A stretch of DNA of 44,678 nt, from the NCBI GenBank assembly GCA_964386635.1, contig CAYLRO010000025.1, positions 1 to 44,678 of the forward strand, given 5' to 3'. Made by a program: the position numbers and the translations under genes. This DNA is from Sabulitectum sp964386635. Lineage in GTDB: Bacteria; Fermentibacterota; Fermentibacteria; Fermentibacterales; JCC-6. Positions 34,301 to 40,904 of the stretch are shown piece by piece (within the stretch, counting starts at the first letter, position 1; the number at the start of each line of letters is the position of its first letter). The notes beneath the pieces are model-generated. The model had not been told where the DNA came from. It ran no database searches and was given only the letters and a program-made list of their open reading frames with translations.

Positions 34301-34969
34301 ATGACTACTGAAATCGTTGGACTCTGGGTAGCAGCGTTCTTCACAATCGGAATCTACTCTTTCCTCTACAAGGAAAATCCTCTTTACCGTTTAGCTGAAC
34401 ACCTTGTTGTAGGTGTCTCCCTTGGCTACAACATCGTAATAACAATTACACGGGTTCTTCAGCCTAAACTGATAGCTCCAATCGCAGACGGTGAACAGAA
34501 TGCCTGGCTTCTGCTGATTCCTGCATTCATAGGTCTGCTCTACATCACCAGGTTCTTCCCCAATGTTGCCTGGCTCAGCCGTTATCCCATGGCATTCCTC
34601 ATGGGAGCCAGCATGGGTATCGGCTTCCCGCTTTCAATGAAGTCTCAGGTGCTTCGTCAGCTTGAAGCAACACTGATTCCTCTTTATGAAGCAGGGCTGC
34701 CCTGGGAGATAGTTCTGGGTAATATTGTAATGGTTCTGGGAACCCTGGCGGCTCTTATCTACTTCTTCTTCAGCAAGCCGCATAAAGGGCCTTTCTTCGG
34801 AACAGGATCAAAGATCGGTATCTGGATTATCATGGTCGGTTTCGGAGCCACCTTCGGCTTCACNNNNNNNNNNNNNNNNNNNNNNNNNNNNNNNNNNNNN
34901 NNNNNNNNNNNNNNNNNNNNNNNNNNNNNNNNNNNNNNNNNNNNNNNNNNNNNNNNNNNNNNNCTGTAG
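34301..34969 (+). CDS. Membrane cluster protein 4 (interrupted by sequence gap)
   Basis: 187 residues are readable before the 100-N gap: a polytopic membrane protein with about six helices (ENPLYRLAEHLVVGVSLGYN, RYPMAFLMGASMGIGFPLS, LGNIVMVLGTLAALIYFFF). It starts three bases after gene 3. After the gap only CTG-TAG is in the nominal frame, but the gap length is arbitrary, so the true end is unknown; a terminator follows at 34991. No family was recognised. Confidence 0.6.
   Translation: MTTEIVGLWVAAFFTIGIYSFLYKENPLYRLAEHLVVGVSLGYNIVITITRVLQPKLIAPIADGEQNAWLLLIPAFIGLLYITRFFPNVAWLSRYPMAFLMGASMGIGFPLSMKSQVLRQLEATLIPLYEAGLPWEIVLGNIVMVLGTLAALIYFFFSKPHKGPFFGTGSKIGIWIIMVGFGATFGFXXXXXXXXXXXXXXXXXXXXXXXXXXXXXXXXXXL
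34864..34963. other. Assembly gap (100 N)
   Basis: Exactly 100 unknown bases, the usual placeholder for a gap of unknown size between scaffolded contigs. It falls inside membrane cluster gene 4. Confidence 1.
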
Positions 34970-34990
34970 AAGAGGTTAAGCCTCAGTGGA

Positions 34991-35024
34991 ATGGGCGGTC
35001 CTGACGGGCCGCCCATTTATTTTC
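34991..35024 (+). terminator. Rho-independent terminator of the membrane cluster
   Basis: ATGGGCGGTCC pairs with GGGCCGCCCAT around a TGAC tetraloop (11 bp, one G-U), followed by TTTATTTT. The best terminator in the window; it ends the cluster that begins at 31280. Confidence 0.85.
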
Positions 35025-35144
35025 TCACAGTTCGATGATGGGTAGAACTTCCCGAGGAAGAATAAAAGAAGGTTGTTAATGATCTCTCTTACCTGATCAG
35101 CAGACCTGAGACGGAACAGACTGTTCCGTGTCGTTGCAGGCTCC

Positions 35145-35237
35145 TCAACCGGGGTTACCCTCAGGCAGACTGCAGTTACATGAAGAGAGGATGAGAAGCA
35201 GTGTTGTTGCAGCAATAAGCAGATCGCGCTTTTTCAA
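35145..35237 (-). CDS. Small lipoprotein or 5' end of a frameshifted lipoprotein gene
   Basis: Minus-strand frame from TTG 35237 with an excellent AAAGGAG site. It encodes a textbook lipoprotein signal (MKKRDLLIAATTLLLILSSC) plus ten residues and a stop. A second frame continues open for about 50 residues past the stop (EEPATTRNSLFRLRSADQ...), so the gene may have suffered a frameshift; alternatively the 30-aa product is a real small lipoprotein. It is divergent from the lipoprotein gene on the plus strand. Confidence 0.5.
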   Translation of the reverse strand: MKKRDLLIAATTLLLILSSCNCSLPEGNPG

Positions 35238-35722
35238 TGTTTTCTCCTTTTTGCATAATACACGTTATACAGCTCCCGGTTCCAGCAGGAAGGGGTGATC
35301 TTATTATTGGACGCAAGACGATTTTTGCCGCAGCAATTCTCCTTACAGGATGCTCAGGGGATTATCACAGGGATTACCTTGAAGATCTTCTGGAGGTTAA
35401 ACTGCCTTGCGGGACTTCAAATGTAGAACACTTCACCGGTTCCGATATTGCCTTTACATCACATTACACATTGCCATCAGGTGCTGTCATGGAATTTGCA
35501 TCGGCAACAGGGATGTTGCCTGAACCTCCAGTTGACTGGGGGATGCCTATTTTAACAGAAGAGTTGCCAGCCCCCTGGGAAACTATTCCCGATCAGGGCA
35601 CTTTCCATTATGCCAGCGGTTCCAGCGGATGGAACAGATGGGATATGATTTTGAATGAGGAAACCGGAGACCTCTGGACAACGGTCTACTACACTGATGC
35701 TTCCGGGGACCATCCGGAGTAG
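35237..35722 (+). CDS. Lipoprotein, hypothetical; start uncertain
   Basis: The frame encodes a lipoprotein signal (GRKTIFAAAILLTGC) followed by about 120 residues with no recognised family. The only ATG/GTG/TTG in frame is ATG 35237, which has no ribosome site and adds a 22-residue stretch before the signal. A strong AGGGGTGAT (35291-35299) instead points to an ATT codon at 35303, which would give a normal signal peptide; ATT starts are rare but known. Mature part: LPCGTSNVEHFTG, HYTLPSGAVMEF. No clear neighbours in function. Confidence 0.5.
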   Translation: MFSPFCIIHVIQLPVPAGRGDLIIGRKTIFAAAILLTGCSGDYHRDYLEDLLEVKLPCGTSNVEHFTGSDIAFTSHYTLPSGAVMEFASATGMLPEPPVDWGMPILTEELPAPWETIPDQGTFHYASGSSGWNRWDMILNEETGDLWTTVYYTDASGDHPE

Positions 35723-36045
35723 GTGAGTTGTTTTGGTTAAGAGAGTGTACAGCGACAGGCCCATCAGGACATCTCGTATTGCCTCATGAAAAAATGTTAC
35801 CGAGCTGTAATTGTCGTTTCTCCAGAACCTTGAATAGTACATTTCGTGTTTCCTTACTGAGAAGTCTTCCAATCCAGTTTTCCCGTTCATTTCAAAAGAG
35901 TAACATTCAGATGAGGTAACTACCTGCCACGGTCGCAAAAACAATCAGGCAATTCGATGAAGAATCTAGTCAGATCAGGTCAGTGTCCGATGAAATCCTT
36001 CTTAAAAAAGTTTTATTATTGCGCTTTAATCGACACATGTAGACC
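35723..36045. other. Intergenic stretch without a supported gene
   Basis: About 320 bases between a lipoprotein gene and the promoter at 36046. A minus-strand frame (35552-35944, TTG start, no ribosome site) crosses it but runs antisense through the lipoprotein gene and has no recognisable features. The region is A+T-rich; no repeat or RNA gene was seen. Confidence 0.5.
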
Positions 36046-36074
36046 TTGACAATACAACAACTTCATTAAATAAT
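36046..36074 (+). promoter_or_regulatory. Strong sigma-70-type promoter of the peptide-modification remnant
   Basis: TTGACA (36046-36051), a 17-base spacer, and AATAAT (36069-36074), 28 bases before ATG 36102. One of the closest matches to consensus in the window, so the decayed locus is probably still transcribed. Confidence 0.6.
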
Positions 36075-36101
36075 TTTACAGTAATGCATTCCAGGAGGAC
36101 T

Positions 36102-36380
36102 ATGAACATCAAAAGTAAAGTTGAGGCAAAAGACTCCTTTATATTTAGGGAGGAGTATGATGACTGGGTGCTAGTATTTAAACCTGACTCGGCAGAAACT
36201 CATGGTATTCCTGTTGAAGTAAGAGTTACCATTCACCAGCAGAATGTTCAGGATCTTGAGGCGATAGCCCGATTTCTCCTTGAAGAACTTGAGCTTCCAG
36301 AATTACCGTCTATGCTTCTTATGCTGGTGATTGCAGGACTAATTCAGAGAAAATTCAACTTACTGTCCAGAATAGAATGA
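36102..36380 (+). pseudogene. Chimeric remnant: PqqD-like N-terminus joined to an internal radical SAM segment
   Basis: ATG 36102 has AGGAGG four bases upstream. The first part (about residues 9-33: DSFIFREEYDDWVLVFKPDS) resembles PqqD-like RiPP recognition elements of the ScmD type. From about 36201 the frame instead resembles the middle of a SPASM radical SAM maturase (GIPVEVRVTIHQQNVQDLEAI and FLLEELELP, split here). After about 36300 the homology moves to another frame and the rest of this 92-aa frame is meaningless. A deletion thus seems to have removed the PqqD C-terminus and the radical SAM N-terminus with its CxxxCxxC cluster. Confidence 0.6.
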
Positions 36381-36625
36381 CTGTTATGAATACTCTGCTT
36401 GCTTTGTCAGAGAAGTACAGAAACCCTATTCAAGTAGTTGCAGGACATTCATCAGAAGCTGGACAATGGATTGCTATGGAAAGAGCAAGACTGGCAGGAA
36501 AATCCTCCTGCAATGACACAGGGTTTTCGAACTCCTGTGGAGGAGTGAACTCAAAGATGGCTGTGAAATCTAACGGTGTTATGGTTCCCTGCAGTCAATT
36601 GACACACATTGAGGAAGGAATTTAG
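36293..36625 (+). pseudogene. C-terminal fragment of a radical SAM/SPASM peptide maturase, frameshifted
   Basis: This frame is open from 36293 and continues the maturase after a -1 shift near 36299-36302: ASYAGDCRTNSEKIQLTV, then YRNPIQVVAGHSSEAGQW, MERARLAG, SCGGVNSKMAVKSNG and VMVPCSQLTHIEEG. That is the order seen in SPASM-type radical SAM enzymes linked to PqqD-like proteins. A TAG at 36623 cuts it where the family continues; codons after the stop (IDRSIRI) still resemble the expected 'INRDSL'. An ATG at 36377 could express 82 aa. The catalytic iron-sulfur motif is absent, so this copy cannot be active. Confidence 0.65.
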
Positions 36626-36688
36626 ATAGATCGAAGCATCAGAATAAGCTCGAAGTGAATACTGTTCAGCTTGAAAGTGAGGCGAGAG

Positions 36689-36865
36689 ATGAAATGGACT
36701 GACCCAAAACTTATTGATCCAGGTGCAGGAAGTGATGCTGAGCTGTTTTGCACCGACGGTATTGCTCCATCATGGATATGCTACGGAGGTGCAGTTCATG
36801 GACAGCTCTGTGACAGGGGTGGAAGTGCTCCTACCTGCGATACTGGGTCCGGAGGGGGAATCTGA
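36689..36865 (+). CDS. Candidate RiPP precursor peptide with four C-x2-G repeats
   Basis: 58 aa from ATG 36689 with GAGGCGAGAG before it. The leader begins MKWTDPKLIDPG, close to the 'W-x-x-P-x-L-x-D' leader type of radical-SAM-modified peptides. Cysteines at 21, 31, 41 and 50 are spaced 10, 10 and 9, each followed by Gly three residues later (CTDG, CYGG, CDRG, CDTG); the end is Gly-rich. This periodic core, directly after PqqD-like and SPASM remnants, is what a sulfur-to-carbon crosslinked peptide precursor would look like. The gene is intact, unlike its neighbours; maturation would need an enzyme encoded elsewhere. Not verified against any family. Confidence 0.55.
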   Translation: MKWTDPKLIDPGAGSDAELFCTDGIAPSWICYGGAVHGQLCDRGGSAPTCDTGSGGGI

Positions 36866-36926
36866 GCGATAGGAAGTAATCTGTAAGCCATTAGGAAATC
36901 CAAACTATCAAACTATGGGAGTAAAT

Positions 36927-38078
36927 ATGCAATATGCTGTTAGTAGCATTAAGTGGATTTTTGCATCCATAATCACATGCAGTATTACCCTTCTACCCGG
37001 ATGTGGTAGTGATCACTCACGCAATGGTGCAAGCATTGAATCAACTGATGCAATCGACACACTTTGTGTTGTTGCAGCAATTGGGCAGGAACTTGGTGAT
37101 TCAACAAACACTTTCGCTTCCATTGCGGATGTTGAAATTGATGAGAGCGGACGACTGTTTGTTCTTGATGACGGCAATGCTACCCTTAAAGCATTTGATA
37201 TTCAGGGAAACTTCATTCAGATCGTATCTGGAAGGGGACCGGGTCCGGGAGAACTTATGCATCCCCGAAGCATAACTGCAATGCCTGACGGTAGACTGGT
37301 AGTTTGTGCCCCTTACAAGAATGGATTCGTTGTATTCGATGATTCTCTCAGATTCCTGGATGAGATAGGTCTATGGCCTCAGAACTCGCCTTATGATCTT
37401 TCAGCAGTCTCAAATGATTTGCTGGCTATAAGCAGGTATGATGAAGATCCAGGTAATTTCTTCATAAGACATACAATAGGCTTGTATTCCTGGGAATCTG
37501 ATACATGGAGCAAGCTCCTTTGGAAGGACTCAATTGAAGTAAATCCCGGTGCCGGAGCGGCTGAGATATTGGAGAACACGAAATTTGTACTTTTCAAGCG
37601 TTTAGAAACCAGCAGCGACTGGTCTGGTAATATCTACTTTGCTCCTTTGGATTCACATATATACAGAGTAATCGCATGGGATTCAGCTGGTGTAGAGTTT
37701 TTGAACATCACTCGTGATATTGCTCCAGTTGAGAAGACTCCAGCAGAAATTTACTCTGAGCAACTTTTCATGAGCAGTACCTTCTCAAGTCTCGCAGGGT
37801 ACTCACCTCCTGTGGAATTCAGACCAGATCCTCTGAGGAATATGATCGAAAGTGTGGGAATAGGACCCGACGGCAATCTCTGGGTAAGAAGAGGAACACG
37901 GTTGGATTTGTTCTTCGACATCTATGATTTAGATGGGAATGCAGTAAAACAGGCAGTTTATCCGGTAGAGAGAGCGAGTTGGAAAACAGTAATCACTTCC
38001 CAGGGAGTATTTGCGTGGGAACTTGATCCTCTTGAAGGGTACCAAAGACTATATCTCATCAGTAATTACTCCGACTAA
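36927..38078 (+). CDS. 6-bladed beta-propeller lipoprotein, paralogue of the gene at 7855
   Basis: 383 aa with lipoprotein signal ending LLPGC. It shares with the 7855 copy the GRGPGPGELMHPRSI propeller motif, VVAAIGQELGDSTNTFASI near the start, NLWVRRGT and the DPLEGYQRLY ending. ATG 36927 (GGGAG five bases upstream) is preferred over ATG 36915. The gene is visibly more A+T-rich than its paralogue, in keeping with the surrounding accessory region. Such propellers often accompany peptide-modification loci, but a link here is inference. Confidence 0.85.
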   Translation: MQYAVSSIKWIFASIITCSITLLPGCGSDHSRNGASIESTDAIDTLCVVAAIGQELGDSTNTFASIADVEIDESGRLFVLDDGNATLKAFDIQGNFIQIVSGRGPGPGELMHPRSITAMPDGRLVVCAPYKNGFVVFDDSLRFLDEIGLWPQNSPYDLSAVSNDLLAISRYDEDPGNFFIRHTIGLYSWESDTWSKLLWKDSIEVNPGAGAAEILENTKFVLFKRLETSSDWSGNIYFAPLDSHIYRVIAWDSAGVEFLNITRDIAPVEKTPAEIYSEQLFMSSTFSSLAGYSPPVEFRPDPLRNMIESVGIGPDGNLWVRRGTRLDLFFDIYDLDGNAVKQAVYPVERASWKTVITSQGVFAWELDPLEGYQRLYLISNYSD

Positions 38079-38401
38079 ACTGCTCAAGCCAACTGCATAG
38101 TACACTCTAAGGTTCTGGATTACCCACTGGTCACCGGGAGAAGGAACACTTTTTTCACACATCCCTTGATTGTTGTCCCGAAGGGCTGAGAGAAAGAGCT
38201 GAATGCACATGGAGTAATATCAATGAATGCTTAACCCCCCAACCCTATGTCAATCCTAAGATATGGTATCGTCGGCTAACCTGTTGCAAAAGCTGTCCCT
38301 TATCAAATGATTTCACCATTGCCAGACTCGCATCTCGAATTGATTCCGCCATTCAGATAACATCTGGAGCTGCAGAAGACCGCGGAACACTGTCAGAATT
38401 G
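38079..38401. other. Intergenic region with a degenerate open frame
   Basis: 323 bases between convergent genes. A plus-strand frame is open for 105 codons (38111-38428) with Cys-rich segments (DCCPEGLRERAECTW, LTCCKSCPLSNDF) but no start codon of any usual type and no ribosome site, so it may be a gene remnant. No terminator or RNA gene was identified. Confidence 0.4.
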
Positions 38402-39157
38402 CTAGTCCCATCGGAAGAACCTTGCTGAAACAAGTCCTCCAATTAAAGCAGTTCCGGCAAGAACTGCGATCTCAACCGGGAAAGCTGTAATGCTTTCTCC
38501 CAGCCAGATTCCTCTGAGAAGCTCTATCATGTGAGTCAGCGGCAGGCATTCTGATACTGTTTTCAGAAAGCCCGGCAGCATCTCTCTTGGAAGGGCTGCA
38601 CCGGAGAGAAACATCATTGGGAAGTATATGATGTTTGCCGTGACGGTTCCGCTTCTGGCGGTTCTCACAAGGCTTGCAGGGATGAACCCCAGCCCTGCTA
38701 TACCCAGACATCCAAGAATGAACGCGGCCACAGCTTCAGGAATGGATCCTCTGAAATGCATATTGAAAACAAACACACCTGCAATAAGAAGAAGAATTAC
38801 TCCAAGAACCGTGATTGCAAGAAGAGCAATCAACTGAGCCGCAAGAAGTGTAACCGGTGAAATCGGAGTGGCTCTGAATCTCTTCAGTATTCCCTTCTCC
38901 CTGTATGAAGCCATGTTAACAGTAAGGTGCATTACCCCTGAGGTAAGAATAACAAGACCGATAAAGGCAGAAGTGAAAGCATCTATGTAACCGTAGGTTG
39001 CCCCTGGGAAGGGATCATTGCCCCAGATGCTGCCGAACAGCAGCATCAGCAGGAGAGGAAATATCAGAGTGAAGAAGAAAGCCGATGGCTCTCTGATGTA
39101 CAGCCTGAACTCTGTGACAACAAGCTGAAGCACAGGTGAGAATCGATTACGCTTCAT
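38402..39157 (-). CDS. ABC-2 type transporter permease
   Basis: 251 aa, six predicted helices, with the ABC-2 pattern: a cytoplasmic N-terminus (TEFRLYIREPSAFFFTLIFP), a central KRFRATPISP coupling segment and the GLGFIPASLVRTARS / NIIYFPMMFLSGAALP region. It forms an exporter with the ATPase gene just upstream, which it overlaps by 11 bases. The substrate is unknown: drugs, lipids or a peptide are all possible. It faces the RiPP-like remnants but on the opposite strand. Confidence 0.9.
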   Translation of the reverse strand: MKRNRFSPVLQLVVTEFRLYIREPSAFFFTLIFPLLLMLLFGSIWGNDPFPGATYGYIDAFTSAFIGLVILTSGVMHLTVNMASYREKGILKRFRATPISPVTLLAAQLIALLAITVLGVILLLIAGVFVFNMHFRGSIPEAVAAFILGCLGIAGLGFIPASLVRTARSGTVTANIIYFPMMFLSGAALPREMLPGFLKTVSECLPLTHMIELLRGIWLGESITAFPVEIAVLAGTALIGGLVSARFFRWD

Positions 39158-40070
39158 CCTGATACTCCTTTCCTGTTACCACCATGAATACGTCTTCAAG
39201 AGTGGGGGTTTCCGTTTTCAGATTGCCCAGGCTTATTCCTCTTCGGGAGAATTCCTGAATAACCGGAATAACAGCATCTCCGCTCTCAAGCTCCATTACA
39301 CACTCCTCACCATCCATTGCAGCTTTAAGTACTCCTCCGGCTGACAGAGCCGAGGCAGGATCAAAAGCCCTGCCGCATCCCAGGCGGAGCCTGATTCCAG
39401 GGCAGAATTTTCGTATCAGTGCAGCGGGAGTATCAACCGCAACAACAGCTCCTGAATTGAAGATTGCTACCCGGTCGCAGAGTTTCTCTGCTTCATCCAT
39501 GTAATGGGTGGACAAAATTACGGTTCTTTCATCGCTGTTGAATTCCTCAACCAGTTGCCAGAGCTTTCTTCTGCCTCTGGGATCAAGACCACTGGTCAAT
39601 TCGTCCAGCATTATCAATTCAGGATCGTTCACCAGGGCAAGTGCCACGAAGAGCCTTCTCTTCTGGCCTCCTGAGAGGGCTGCGAAGCAGCTCTGCCGCT
39701 TGCTCAGTAATCCAACTCTGTCAAGAAGACTTTCTGTTGAGGGACTTGTTCCGAAGAGGGTTTTAAAGAGATTCACTGCCTCTTCAACCTTGAGCCTGTC
39801 AGGCAGTTCAGATTCCTGCTGCTGGAGTCCTGTTCTCTTTTTCAGTTCAGTGCCGTTTCTGACCGGATCAAGACCCAGTATCCTGATGCTTCCAGAGTCT
39901 GGAGAACGCATTCCTGCCATACAGTCTATAGTGGTTGTTTTCCCGGCTCCGTTGGGTCCAACTATGCCGAATATTTCCCCTTTTTCAACTTCAAGATTGA
40001 GATCATTCAACGCCATGGTATTACCATATGATTTCATCAGTCCCCGGACCTGAACAACTGCGTTATCCAC
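39147..40070 (-). CDS. ABC transporter ATP-binding protein
   Basis: 307 aa. Walker A GPNGAGKTTT, Q-loop at LQQQESELP, signature LSGGQKRRLF, Walker B LIMLDELTSGLDP and the switch His in VILSTHYMDEAE are all intact, and a C-terminal extension of about 85 residues is like that of DrrA/CcmA-type exporters. GTG 40070 has AGGGAAG upstream. It is co-transcribed with the permease and divergent from the outer-membrane-like gene. Confidence 0.93.
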   Translation of the reverse strand: MDNAVVQVRGLMKSYGNTMALNDLNLEVEKGEIFGIVGPNGAGKTTTIDCMAGMRSPDSGSIRILGLDPVRNGTELKKRTGLQQQESELPDRLKVEEAVNLFKTLFGTSPSTESLLDRVGLLSKRQSCFAALSGGQKRRLFVALALVNDPELIMLDELTSGLDPRGRRKLWQLVEEFNSDERTVILSTHYMDEAEKLCDRVAIFNSGAVVAVDTPAALIRKFCPGIRLRLGCGRAFDPASALSAGGVLKAAMDGEECVMELESGDAVIPVIQEFSRRGISLGNLKTETPTLEDVFMVVTGKEYQDEA

Positions 40071-40139
40071 TTACTTCCCTCCAAATAAATTACAGCGTTA
40101 TCTACCAGTAGCAGAGGTATCTATGCATCTCTTATCAGA

Positions 40140-40168
40140 TGGACAAGGATTGTAAATAGTAATATACT
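40140..40168 (+). promoter_or_regulatory. Promoter of the outer-membrane-like gene
   Basis: TGGACA (40140-40145), 17-base spacer, TATACT (40163-40168), each matching consensus at five of six positions; expected start near 40175, 53 bases before ATG 40228. Confidence 0.6.
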
Positions 40169-40227
40169 GATCTCACGAAACCTTATCCGCTCTACTGAAG
40201 AAAGTGTTTCTATGCAGAGGAGGACGT

Positions 40228-40875
40228 ATGCGTTTTTTGTTTATTCTGCCCTTTGTGTTTTCAGCTCTGTTAGCTGAAGGTTTCACCGCAGGAATTCAGG
40301 GTGGAACAACCGGTTTTGGGCCTGCAGTTTCCTTCAGAATGTCAGAGAACACTGCTTTCAGGATGGGAGCATTCTTCATGTCTCTGGAAAGGGAAGAAAA
40401 AGTTGACACTATCAAATACGACCTTGATATATCTTTGAGTTGGATGCCGGTTCTCATTGACTGGAACCCGAGTGGATCCATTTTCCGAATTTCAGGAGGT
40501 CTTTTTTTCAATGGAAGTTCTGCAGATGCCAGCTATATCCCTGACTTCTCAGTTGAAATTGGCGGGCACACCTATACACCTGACGATGTCGGGGAGGTAA
40601 CGGGAAAGATTAAAATGCAACCTGTATCTCCTTACCTGGGAATCGGGCTGGGAAAACCGATTGGTGCCACTACTGGAGTTCGGTTCCTTCTTGATGCAGG
40701 CGTGGCATTTACAGGAATTAATGTGAATCTGAATCATCAGGGGGGAGACCTGCCTGCAGGGCTGGAAGAACAGCTTCTGAATGATCTCGAAATGGAAGCT
40801 GACTCTCTGCAGGATGCTCTTGAGGATTTTTCTCTCTATCCTGTGCTTTCAGCTGGATTGTACTATACCTGGTAA
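40228..40875 (+). CDS. Outer-membrane beta-barrel-like protein
   Basis: 215 aa with a signal peptide (MRFLFILPFVFSALLAEG). The mature part alternates in amphipathic strands (FRMGAFFMSLEREEK, YDLDISLSWMPVLIDW, VSPYLGIGLGKPIG, YPVLSAGLYYTW) and ends in an aromatic residue, as outer-membrane barrels do. An eight-stranded barrel would fit the size. ATG 40228 with GAGGAGG upstream is preferred over ATG 40204. Cargo or ligand unknown. Confidence 0.72.
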   Translation: MRFLFILPFVFSALLAEGFTAGIQGGTTGFGPAVSFRMSENTAFRMGAFFMSLEREEKVDTIKYDLDISLSWMPVLIDWNPSGSIFRISGGLFFNGSSADASYIPDFSVEIGGHTYTPDDVGEVTGKIKMQPVSPYLGIGLGKPIGATTGVRFLLDAGVAFTGINVNLNHQGGDLPAGLEEQLLNDLEMEADSLQDALEDFSLYPVLSAGLYYTW

Positions 40876-40904
40876 TAAACGGATCAGGCAGAGAAAGGAA
40901 TTCG

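Noticed and set aside
35552..35944. 130-aa minus-strand frame
   Set aside because: TTG start without a ribosome site, antisense through a lipoprotein gene, no recognisable domain.
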